The notes under the pieces: model-generated
What the model was told of the DNA's origin: nothing
Seen by the model: the letters and a program-made list of their open reading frames with translations, nothing else
Databases searched by the model: none
In this document: positions 8,428 to 15,026 of the stretch, one piece after another
Layout: each line of letters opens with the position of its first letter
Position numbering within the stretch: position 1 is the first letter of the stretch
Position numbers and translations under genes: made by a program
Assembly: GCF_003480315.1 (NCBI RefSeq)
Contig: NZ_QUIV01000040.1
Span: 1-17,766 of the forward strand
Source: Clostridium sp. AM33-3
GTDB taxonomy: Bacteria > Bacillota > Clostridia > Lachnospirales > Lachnospiraceae
Direction: 5' to 3'
DNA: 17,766 bases

Positions 8428-9807
8428 CTATTGCGGACTGATTTTTTTCTTCAGGATATCAATGGTATTCTGGAGTGATGGATTTTTTTCCAAATCTGCA
8501 CTGATAGTCTTGATACCATGCAGGATGGTAGTGTGATCGCGTCCGCCCAGTGCTTTGCCGATATTCTGCAGGCCGGTTTCGGTCATGGTGCGGCACAGAT
8601 ACATGACAATCTGGCGCGGGTAAACGATTTCCTTGCTGCGCTTGGCTGACATGATGTCTAATGGGGTCAGGTTAAAATGATCGGCAACGATCTGGATGAT
8701 GAATTCCGGGGTAACTTCCTGTTTGTCGCCCGGAGCAATGATGTCTTTCAGTGCTTTTTCAGCCAGTTCAATGTCAATTTCACGGTTTTTCTCCAGCTTG
8801 GAAAGGGCAACGATCTTGGTGAGTGCGCCCTCCAGCTCACGGATATTGGACTTGATGTTGGTGGCAATGTACTTGATTACTTCGTTATCTATATTGTAAC
8901 CTTCCATTTCCTCTTTTTTGCGGAGGATGGCCATTCGGGTTTCGTAGTCCGGGGACTGGATATCTACGGTCAGACCCCATTCGAAACGGGAGCGCAGCCG
9001 TTCTTCCAGTGTTTCAATCTCTTTTGGCGGTTTATCGGACGAAATGATGATCTGTTTTTTGGCTTCGTGAAGTGCATTGAAGGTGTGGAAAAATTCTTCC
9101 TGGGTACTTTCCTTGCCGATGATGAACTGGATATCATCGATTAGAAGCACATCGTTATTGCGGTATTTCTCACGGAATTCCGTGGTGGAAATGTTGTTTT
9201 TATTACGGATCGCATCAATCAGCTCGTTGGTAAACTTCTCAGAAGTTACGTAAAGGATCTTGGCCTTTGGGTTATTCTTGAGGATGAAGTTTGCAATGGA
9301 GTGCATCAGATGTGTTTTTCCCAGACCTACGCCTCCGTAAATAAAAAGAGGGTTATAAATTTCCCCCGGAGACTCGGCAACGGCCAGGGATGCAGCGTGT
9401 GCCAGGTTGTTATTTGCGCCGACCACGAAGGTATCGAAGGTGTACTTCGGATTTAAATTGGCATTCTGCAAGGTGGCCGGACTGACTGCAGAGGCTGTGT
9501 TTTGGATGAGCTGGTTTGCTGCAGCCGGCTCAGGAACAATGTCTTCTTCTACAAGGAACTGGACGGAGTCGCATTTGATGCCGGTAACTTCCGCAATGGA
9601 TACCATGAGCATGGTGCTGTATTTCTTCTTAATATATCCGAGAAAATTGGCATCCGGAACAATGATCTTTACGATATTTCCCGGCTGTTCCAGGGCATAA
9701 ACTTCCAGAGGAAGAAGCCAGGTGTCAAAGGAGACATCGGAGATGTCATATTCTTCTTTTAAATAGTTCAGTATATCATTCCATTTTTCTTTCAGTGTTT
9801 CTAACAT
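8428..9807 (-). CDS. dnaA: Chromosomal replication initiator protein DnaA
   Basis: This AAA+ ATPase binds DnaA boxes, melts the origin and recruits the helicase; it also regulates transcription. Its 459 residues show all four domains. Domain I (about 1-85) is the helicase and self-interaction module. A short variable linker (about 86-120) follows. Domain III has Walker A GGVGLGKTH (158-166) and Walker B LLIDD (221-225). Domain IV has the box-recognition signature GGRDHTTILH (421-430). The ATG follows GGAG at a spacing of about 11 bases. The promoter at 9937-9965 gives a leader of about 120 nt carrying three DnaA-box-like sites, which suggests autoregulation. It is flanked on both sides by origin sequence. 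Confidence 0.98.
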   Translation of the reverse strand: MLETLKEKWNDILNYLKEEYDISDVSFDTWLLPLEVYALEQPGNIVKIIVPDANFLGYIKKKYSTMLMVSIAEVTGIKCDSVQFLVEEDIVPEPAAANQLIQNTASAVSPATLQNANLNPKYTFDTFVVGANNNLAHAASLAVAESPGEIYNPLFIYGGVGLGKTHLMHSIANFILKNNPKAKILYVTSEKFTNELIDAIRNKNNISTTEFREKYRNNDVLLIDDIQFIIGKESTQEEFFHTFNALHEAKKQIIISSDKPPKEIETLEERLRSRFEWGLTVDIQSPDYETRMAILRKKEEMEGYNIDNEVIKYIATNIKSNIRELEGALTKIVALSKLEKNREIDIELAEKALKDIIAPGDKQEVTPEFIIQIVADHFNLTPLDIMSAKRSKEIVYPRQIVMYLCRTMTETGLQNIGKALGGRDHTTILHGIKTISADLEKNPSLQNTIDILKKKISPQ

Positions 9808-9936
9808 TCTTTCAGTCTCCTGTATTTCATCAATCTATAGGAACGGATCCGTATCTTTCCAGTCACAGTCTATCCACAGTTTATGTGGAAAAAATGAGGC
9901 TGTTTGTGGATACGCAAAAGTATCCAATCTAGAAAC

Positions 9937-9965
9937 ATTGTATACCATAAACCGCTGATTTTCAA
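9937..9965 (-). promoter_or_regulatory. Probable dnaA promoter
   Basis: On the minus strand the -35 is TTGAAA (9965-9960), the spacer is 17 bases and the -10 is TACAAT (9942-9937). Transcription would start near 9930, about 120 nt before the dnaA ATG. Three one-mismatch DnaA boxes lie in that leader and the strong cluster begins 35 bases upstream, so control by DnaA itself is likely. Confidence 0.7.
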
Positions 9966-9999
9966 TGAAAACCGAAAAATCTTAGCTGTTTTGTGAAAA

Positions 10000-10042
10000 T
10001 TATCAACAGACTTATCCACAACTTGTGGATAACTTATTCACA
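10000..10042. promoter_or_regulatory. Cluster of four DnaA boxes
   Basis: The boxes are TTATCAACA (10000-10008, plus, one mismatch), TTATCCACA (10012-10020, plus, perfect), TGTGGATAA (10024-10032, a perfect box on the minus strand) and TTATTCACA (10034-10042, plus, fits TTATNCACA). The middle two form a perfect inverted repeat: arms TTATCCACAA and TTGTGGATAA with a single C between. This is the densest DnaA-binding site in the window. Confidence 0.92.
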
Positions 10043-10125
10043 ATATCAACACCTGGTATGTGGGCAGGGTTTCGCGGTTCCTGTTTTTTTGTGGATTTTC
10101 CGAGGATTCTTTTTTAAGAAAAGGC

Positions 10126-10154
10126 TTGACGAACCCGCATGAATTCTATATAAT
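10126..10154 (+). promoter_or_regulatory. rpmH promoter
   Basis: The -35 is TTGACG (10126-10131), the spacer is 17 bases and the -10 is a perfect TATAAT (10149-10154). An A/T-rich stretch lies just upstream (about 10108-10122). The start site would be near 10161, giving a leader of about 70 nt before rpmH. It probably drives the whole rpmH-rnpA-yidD-yidC-jag string. Confidence 0.88.
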
Positions 10155-10228
10155 TGAGAAGATGTTTAATTAAAATAGTCGTAATGTGTTCAATCAAATA
10201 AGCGATGTAAAGAAGGAGGTGCCGCAAC

Positions 10229-10363
10229 ATGAAGATGACTTTCCAGCCGAAGAACAGACAGAGATCCAAAGTTCATGGCTTCAGAGCTAGAATGAGTACT
10301 CCAGGTGGAAGAAAAGTATTAGCTGCAAGAAGAGCAAAAGGAAGAGCGAAATTATCCGCTTAA
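10229..10363 (+). CDS. rpmH: 50S ribosomal protein L34
   Basis: A 44-residue, highly basic protein of the large ribosomal subunit. The sequence [18 protein letters not shown], then [19 protein letters not shown] is the near-universal L34 pattern, and 44 residues is the standard length. The first residues MKMTFQP are slightly longer than the usual MKRTFQP start but fit. AGGAGGT lies 8 bases upstream of the ATG. It is the first gene of the right arm, diverging from dnaA across the origin, and is followed immediately by a hairpin that probably limits rnpA transcription. Confidence 0.97.
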   Translation: MKMTFQPKNRQRSKVHGFRARMSTPGGRKVLAARRAKGRAKLSA

Positions 10364-10369
10364 TGAATC

Positions 10370-10396
10370 AAGGTCACAAGAAATTGTGGCCTTTTG
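10370..10396 (+). terminator. Terminator or attenuator between rpmH and rnpA
   Basis: A 10-base-pair stem, AAGGTCACAA against TTGTGGCCTT (one G-T pair), with a GAAA tetraloop, is followed by a TTTG tract. It begins 6 bases after the rpmH stop codon. The short T-run suggests partial termination, so that L34 mRNA exceeds rnpA mRNA. A TATAAT-like sequence (10400-10405) follows but lacks a matching -35. Confidence 0.75.
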
Positions 10397-10421
10397 TATT
10401 ATAATAAGATGGTAATAAGAG

Positions 10422-10766
10422 ATGAAACGATTTCCGAGCATTAAGAAAAATTCAGATTTCCAGGCAATTTACCGGACTGCGAAATCCTATGCCAACCGAC
10501 AGTTGGTTATGTATGTAAGAAAGACTGAGAACACCCAGTCCCGGATTGGTATCTCAGTCAGCAAGAAAGTTGGAAACAGCGTGGTGAGACATCACCTGGC
10601 CCGGCTGGTGAGGGAGAGTTTCCGGCTGAACAGGGACACATTGGAGGAAGGATTAGACATCATCGTGGTAGCGCGCGCTGCCGCAAAAGACTCAGATTAT
10701 AAGACGATTGAGCGTGCATTTATGCACCTGTGCGGACTGCATAACATTAAAAAAGAATCGAAGTGA
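10422..10766 (+). CDS. rnpA: Ribonuclease P protein component
   Basis: This is the protein cofactor of RNase P, which helps the catalytic RNA trim tRNA 5' leaders. Its 114 residues are normal. The N-terminal [12 protein letters not shown] and the central [17 protein letters not shown] are family hallmarks. The normally conserved RNR motif (R-N-R-I-K-R in E. coli and B. subtilis) reads R56-H-H-L-A-R61, so the second arginine is histidine. The ATG is preceded only by a weak AAGAG-like site, which fits low expression after the hairpin at 10370-10396. The stop lies 4 bases before yidD. The gene order rpmH-rnpA-yidD-yidC is widely conserved. Confidence 0.95.
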   Translation: MKRFPSIKKNSDFQAIYRTAKSYANRQLVMYVRKTENTQSRIGISVSKKVGNSVVRHHLARLVRESFRLNRDTLEEGLDIIVVARAAAKDSDYKTIERAFMHLCGLHNIKKESK

Positions 10767-10770
10767 GACT

Positions 10771-11007
10771 ATGATTAACAGAATTGCAGGTTTGATCAAA
10801 AAGCTTCTTATATTAATGATACGCGGATATCAGATTTTTTTATCCCCGTTAAAAGTAAGAACTCACTGTATTTACACGCCTACGTGCTCCCAATACGCCA
10901 TTGAGGCACTTACCAGGTACGGCGTGGTGAAAGGTTTATGGTTGTCTGTGAAGAGGATACTCCGGTGTCATCCATGGGCAGAAGGCGGTTATGATCCAGT
11001 TCCGTAA
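10771..11007 (+). CDS. yidD: Membrane protein insertion efficiency factor YidD
   Basis: A 78-residue protein with an amphipathic, basic N-terminal helix ([26 protein letters not shown]) of the type that lies on the inner membrane. The family's conserved cysteine-rich core follows: [15 protein letters not shown] and [17 protein letters not shown]. YidD assists YidC-dependent membrane protein insertion. I chose the ATG at 10771 because the conserved protein starts there. A longer in-frame start at 10708 would overlap rnpA and add residues with no family match. The ribosome binding site is weak, so translational coupling to rnpA 4 bases upstream is likely. Confidence 0.93.
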   Translation: MINRIAGLIKKLLILMIRGYQIFLSPLKVRTHCIYTPTCSQYAIEALTRYGVVKGLWLSVKRILRCHPWAEGGYDPVP

Positions 11008-11026
11008 CACATGAGGAGGTAGCACA

Positions 11027-12334
11027 TTGGATTACTTAGTATTAACGAAGGTTCATGGGGCGATTCTGGGTCCGATTTCTCAGATTCTGGGATGGATCCT
11101 GAATGTACTGGTTACGTTCACCAATTCTTTTGGTGTGCTTAACATCGGTTTATCAATTATTTTATTTACCCTGGTTGTGAAATTACTGATGTTCCCTATG
11201 ACGATCAAGCAGCAGAAGGCGTCCAAGCTGATGGCTGTCATGCAGCCTGAGCTTCAGGCCATTCAGGCAAAGTACAAGGGCAAAAAAGACAATGACTCCA
11301 TGATGAAGATGAACGTGGAGACGAAAGCTGTCTATGAAAAATACGGCACATCCATGACTGGAGGATGTCTCCAGCTTGTGATCCAGATGCCGATCCTGTT
11401 TGCACTGTACCGCGTGATCTATTGTATCCCGGCTTACGTGATGCCGGTAAAGGAACATTTTTTGAATGTGGTTTATGCACTGACCGGAGCTTCTTCCGCG
11501 TCTGCCCTGAGTGAGGGCGCTGCAGCAAATCTGCTTCAGTTTGCAACTGACCACAATATTGCGTTAACAGGCATTAACCCGGTCGGAGACTTAACCGGTG
11601 TAACAGGTGAAGCTCTGGCCAATAAGATGGTTGATATTCTCTATAAGCTGAATCCTGCCCAGTGGAGTGACCTGGCACAGGCATTCCCAAATGCGGCAGA
11701 TGTGATTTCCGGCAATGCAGCAACCATTGAGAAAATGAACACGTTTCTTGGCATCAATCTGGCATCCAACCCGTTTAACGGAAGCTTTGTGCCGAACCTG
11801 GCATGGCTGATCCCGATTCTGGCAGGCCTGACCCAGTATGCCAGCACAAAGCTGATGATGGCAACTCAGCCGAAAAAGAATAATGAGGAAGATATGAGCT
11901 CTCAGATGATGCAGAGCATGAACGTTACCATGCCGCTGATGTCTGTATTTTTCTGCTTTACCTTCCCGGCAGCAATCGGTATCTACTGGGTAGCCAGCAG
12001 TACCTTCCAGTTACTGCAGCAGCTTGTTGTAAATTCTTACCTGGATAAGGTAGATATGGATGAGCTGATCCGTAAGAACGTGGAGAAGGCAAACAAGAAA
12101 CGCGCAAAGAAAGGTCTTCCGCCGCAGAAAGTAAATCAGAATGCAACTGCAAGCTTAAAACATATGCAGGCAGTTCAGGAGAAGGAAGAAGCGGAACGTG
12201 CTGAGAAGCTTGAGAAGAGCAAAAAACAGGTAGAAGCATCCAACAATTATTATAATAAAGATGCCAAACCGGGCAGTCTGGCCTCCAAGGCAAATATGGT
12301 AGCCAGATACAATGAAAAGCACAATAATAAATAA
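11027..12334 (+). CDS. yidC: Membrane protein insertase YidC (Oxa1 family)
   Basis: This insertase places membrane proteins in the cytoplasmic membrane, alone or with SecYEG. It has 435 residues. TM1 is at about 35-58 (FGVLNIGLSIILFTLVVKLL), followed by the cytoplasmic amphipathic hairpin FPMTIKQQKASKLM to about 105. TM2 is at about 113-133. A long extracytoplasmic segment of about 100 residues runs to around 255, then come the last TM segments and a basic, Lys/Glu-rich tail. Lys52 occupies the place of the hydrophilic-groove arginine of Bacillus YidC proteins. There is no lipobox cysteine near the N-terminus. The start is TTG, supported by GAGGAGGT 6 bases upstream; the nearby ATG at 11011 runs straight into a stop. 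Confidence 0.95.
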   Translation: MDYLVLTKVHGAILGPISQILGWILNVLVTFTNSFGVLNIGLSIILFTLVVKLLMFPMTIKQQKASKLMAVMQPELQAIQAKYKGKKDNDSMMKMNVETKAVYEKYGTSMTGGCLQLVIQMPILFALYRVIYCIPAYVMPVKEHFLNVVYALTGASSASALSEGAAANLLQFATDHNIALTGINPVGDLTGVTGEALANKMVDILYKLNPAQWSDLAQAFPNAADVISGNAATIEKMNTFLGINLASNPFNGSFVPNLAWLIPILAGLTQYASTKLMMATQPKKNNEEDMSSQMMQSMNVTMPLMSVFFCFTFPAAIGIYWVASSTFQLLQQLVVNSYLDKVDMDELIRKNVEKANKKRAKKGLPPQKVNQNATASLKHMQAVQEKEEAERAEKLEKSKKQVEASNNYYNKDAKPGSLASKANMVARYNEKHNNK

Positions 12335-12346
12335 GGGGGTAGCACC

Positions 12347-13417
12347 ATGGATGGAAAGATTACAATCTCTGCCAGTACATTGGACGAGGCAATCACAAAA
12401 GCATTGATTGAACTGCAGACGACCAGTGAGCATCTTCATTATGAAGTGGTACAGAAGGAGAGCGCAGGTCTGCTTGGCATCTTTGGTAAGAAACCCTGTA
12501 TTATCCGCGCCCATGTGATGAGCGAGGCAGAGGAGAAGGAACTGGCAGAGGCAAAGAAGCTGGAAGAGAAAAAAGCTGCTGAAGCGAAAAAGGCAGAAGA
12601 AGCGAAGAAAGCCGAAGAGGCCAGAAAGGCCGCTGCAGCAGAAGTTGCGAAAAAGGCTGCTGCTGCACCGAAGGCGGAAGCTGTAAAGACTGCTGCGCCG
12701 GCTCCGAAAACAACTGTTTCTGAGAAGCCGGCACCGAAGCGAGAGGCCGTAAAGACTGCTTTGGAATCTGAAAAAGAGCTTTCTGTGGAAGAAGCTCCGA
12801 AAAAAGCAGTCAAGATTAACGAAGAGGCAGTGAAAAAAGCTGCGAAAGAATTCCTGAATCAGGTATTTGGTGCTATGGGTATGCAGGTTTCTATTGAGAC
12901 GGCTTACAATGCCAGTGACCGGGAACTCCTGGTTTCCATGGAAGGTGACGACATGGGAATCCTCATCGGAAAGCGTGGTCAGACTCTGGATTCCTTACAG
13001 TATCTGGTAAGCCTTGTGGTAAACAAAGAAACGGAAGGTTACTTAAGAGTCAAGCTTGATACCGAGAATTACCGTGAGAGAAGAAAAGAGACACTGGAGA
13101 CTCTGGCAAAGAACATTTCCTATAAGGTAAAACGGACCAAGCATCCGGTATCCTTAGAGCCGATGAATCCGTATGAGAGACGCATCATCCACTCTGCGCT
13201 TCAGAATGACAAATATGTTATGACCAGGAGTGAGGGGGAAGATCCGTTCCGTCATGTTGTAATTTCTTTAAAGAAAGAAGTTCCTGCAGGAGGAAGAAAG
13301 GAGCGTTACGGTTCCCGCCGCGATAATCGTGGAAGAAACAGAAACGCCGAAAACAGAGGACCGAAATCAGAGGCTGTTGCTGAGAAGAAGGAAGCAGCAG
13401 CACAGAATGAAGTGTAA
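12347..13417 (+). CDS. jag: Jag/KhpB RNA-binding protein (Jag-N, KH and R3H domains)
   Basis: An RNA-binding protein that usually follows yidC; in Gram-positives KhpB pairs with KhpA and affects cell division and elongation. The Jag-N domain spans residues 1-52 (STLDEAITKAL, GLLGIFGKKP). A low-complexity Ala/Lys/Glu linker runs from about 58 to 155. The KH domain carries the GKRG loop at 208-211. The R3H motif is R278-RII-H282. The tail is rich in Arg, Gly and Asn. At 356 residues it is far longer than B. subtilis Jag (about 208), almost all of it from linker and tail. The start has AAGGGGGT just upstream and lies 12 bases after yidC, so they share a transcript. A strong terminator follows. 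Confidence 0.93.
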   Translation: MDGKITISASTLDEAITKALIELQTTSEHLHYEVVQKESAGLLGIFGKKPCIIRAHVMSEAEEKELAEAKKLEEKKAAEAKKAEEAKKAEEARKAAAAEVAKKAAAAPKAEAVKTAAPAPKTTVSEKPAPKREAVKTALESEKELSVEEAPKKAVKINEEAVKKAAKEFLNQVFGAMGMQVSIETAYNASDRELLVSMEGDDMGILIGKRGQTLDSLQYLVSLVVNKETEGYLRVKLDTENYRERRKETLETLAKNISYKVKRTKHPVSLEPMNPYERRIIHSALQNDKYVMTRSEGEDPFRHVVISLKKEVPAGGRKERYGSRRDNRGRNRNAENRGPKSEAVAEKKEAAAQNEV

Positions 13418-13486
13418 AGATGTTGAAAATTTCTGGCAGGTAAAAGCAAGTCAGACAATTGTGTGAGTACAATACAGAAATAGCAG

Positions 13487-13531
13487 GCGGGTGTCTGGTA
13501 GTGGTTTGACCACCACCTGGCATCCGCTTTT
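13487..13531 (+). terminator. Rho-independent terminator after jag
   Basis: A long stem pairs GCGGGTGTC...GGT...GTGGT with ACCAC...ACC...GGCATCCGC over 19 positions, with two mismatches and two G-T pairs, around a TTG loop. TTTT and then a T/C-rich tail follow. It closes the rpmH-to-jag unit and separates it from mnmE. Confidence 0.85.
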
Positions 13532-13591
13532 GCTTCTTCTCGTTAAAGTTTATGGATAGACTGGCCAAAGCTGGCCGAGTCGGAGGAAAAT

Positions 13592-14980
13592 ATGCTGAAA
13601 GACAGAAGTTCAGATACCATTGCGGCGATCGCAACTGCCATGAGCAGTTCCGGAATCGGAATCATCCGGGTGAGCGGAGAACAGGCAGTTTCTATTGTGA
13701 ACCGGATTTTTATAAGCAGAAAAGATAATTTTGATTTGAATACAGCACCGTCCCATCATATTTATTATGGAATGATCCAGGATGGGGAAGAAGTGCTCGA
13801 TGAGGTGCTGGTGATGCTGATGCGGGGGCCGCACAGTTACACAGCGGAAGACACTGTGGAGATTGACTGCCATGGTGGTGTCCTGGTGATGAAAAAAATA
13901 CTGGAGACAGTAATCAAATATGGAGCAAGACCGGCAGAGCCGGGAGAATTTACCAAGCGGGCCTTTTTAAACGGACGGATTGATCTGTCACAGGCGGAGG
14001 CCGTGATTGATGTGATCAACGCGCAGAATGATTATGCGGTGAAGAGCTCTGTGAGCCAGTTAAAGGGTTCTGTATCGAAAAAAGTAAAAGCTCTGCGGGA
14101 ACGGATCTTGTATCAGATCGCATTTATTGAGTCGGCGTTAGATGATCCGGAGCATATTTCTTTAGATGGATACGAGGAAGAACTGTCCGGAAAGCTGGAT
14201 GATATGATAGGGGAGATGGAGAAGCTTGTGCGTTCCGCAGACAGCGGAAGAGTGGTTTCTGAAGGAATCCGCACGGTTATTTTAGGTAAGCCGAATGCGG
14301 GAAAATCTTCTCTGATGAATGTGCTTCTGGGCGAGGAGCGTGCCATTGTAACGGATATTGCAGGAACGACCCGGGATACCCTGGAGGAGCATATCCGTAT
14401 GCACGGCATTAGCCTGAATATCATTGATACCGCAGGCATCCGGGAGACCGAGGATCTGGTAGAGCAGATTGGTGTAAACCGGGCGAAGGTGGCAGCAGAT
14501 GAGGCAGACCTGATCATTTATGTAGTAGATGGTTCCCGGGAGCTGGACGAAAACGACGCCCAGATCATGGAACTGATCCGTGACCGGAAGGCTGTGGTGC
14601 TGTTAAATAAGACGGATCTGGAAACCGTGATCAGCGAGGAGCTTTTGCAGGCGAAGACCGGAAAAACGGTGATTTCCATTTCTGCAAAAGAAGAGACCGG
14701 TATTGACAAACTGGAAAAAACGATTCAGAATCTTTTTTATGAGGGAAGTATCGATTTTAATGATGAAGTCCTGATCACCAATGTGCGTCATAAGACAGCA
14801 CTGCAGAATGCATTAAAAAGTCTGTATATGGTGAAACAGAGCATTGAAAATCAGATGCCGGAGGATTTTCTGACCATTGACCTGATGGATGCCTATGAAC
14901 AGCTTGGAACCATCATCGGAGAAGCGGTGGAAGACGACCTGGTCAATGAAATCTTTGGAAAATTCTGTATGGGAAAATAA
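13592..14980 (+). CDS. mnmE: tRNA modification GTPase MnmE
   Basis: This GTPase works with MnmG to install the (carboxymethyl)aminomethyl group on wobble uridine 34 of certain tRNAs. Its 462 residues are typical. An N-terminal formyl-THF-binding-like domain (about 1-120) and a helical domain flank an inserted G domain. In the G domain, G1 is GKPNAGKS (232-239), G2 lies around GTTRDT (257-262), G3 is DTAG (about 279-282), G4 is NKTD (about 339-342) and G5 is SAKEE. The protein ends with the signature FCMGK, whose cysteine is required in this family. GGAGGA precedes the ATG. I see no clear promoter in the 60 bases after the terminator. mnmG begins 46 bases downstream. Confidence 0.97.
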   Translation: MLKDRSSDTIAAIATAMSSSGIGIIRVSGEQAVSIVNRIFISRKDNFDLNTAPSHHIYYGMIQDGEEVLDEVLVMLMRGPHSYTAEDTVEIDCHGGVLVMKKILETVIKYGARPAEPGEFTKRAFLNGRIDLSQAEAVIDVINAQNDYAVKSSVSQLKGSVSKKVKALRERILYQIAFIESALDDPEHISLDGYEEELSGKLDDMIGEMEKLVRSADSGRVVSEGIRTVILGKPNAGKSSLMNVLLGEERAIVTDIAGTTRDTLEEHIRMHGISLNIIDTAGIRETEDLVEQIGVNRAKVAADEADLIIYVVDGSRELDENDAQIMELIRDRKAVVLLNKTDLETVISEELLQAKTGKTVISISAKEETGIDKLEKTIQNLFYEGSIDFNDEVLITNVRHKTALQNALKSLYMVKQSIENQMPEDFLTIDLMDAYEQLGTIIGEAVEDDLVNEIFGKFCMGK

Positions 14981-15026
14981 TTCAGATGTTGAGGGGAATT
15001 GGAAAGAAGCTGGAAGGAATATAATT

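Larger units (their letters stand above)
9808..10228. other. oriC, dnaA-rpmH half: divergent intergenic region with DnaA-box cluster
   Basis: This 421-base divergent region contains the dnaA promoter (minus), the rpmH promoter (plus) and many DnaA boxes, but no gene. Boxes on the dnaA side are CTATCCACA (9870-9878), TGTGGAAAA (9884-9892) and TGTGGATAC (9905-9913), each one mismatch from consensus. The dense cluster is at 10000-10042. A weaker TGTGGATTT lies at 10090-10098. From 10043 to 10125, apart from that weak box, I see only A/T-rich promoter-proximal sequence. Confidence 0.88.

Noticed and set aside
10708..10770. Longer YidD start inside rnpA
   Set aside because: The extra residues are a frame-shifted reading of the RnpA C-terminus; the conserved protein starts at the ATG at 10771.
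13464..13474. TACAAT-like -10 upstream of the jag terminator
   Set aside because: No -35 lies at 16-18 bases, and any transcript would end at once at the terminator at 13487-13531.
14889..15026. Longer MnmG start overlapping mnmE
   Set aside because: The extra 46 residues are out-of-frame mnmE coding sequence and do not resemble MnmG, which begins at [16 protein letters not shown].
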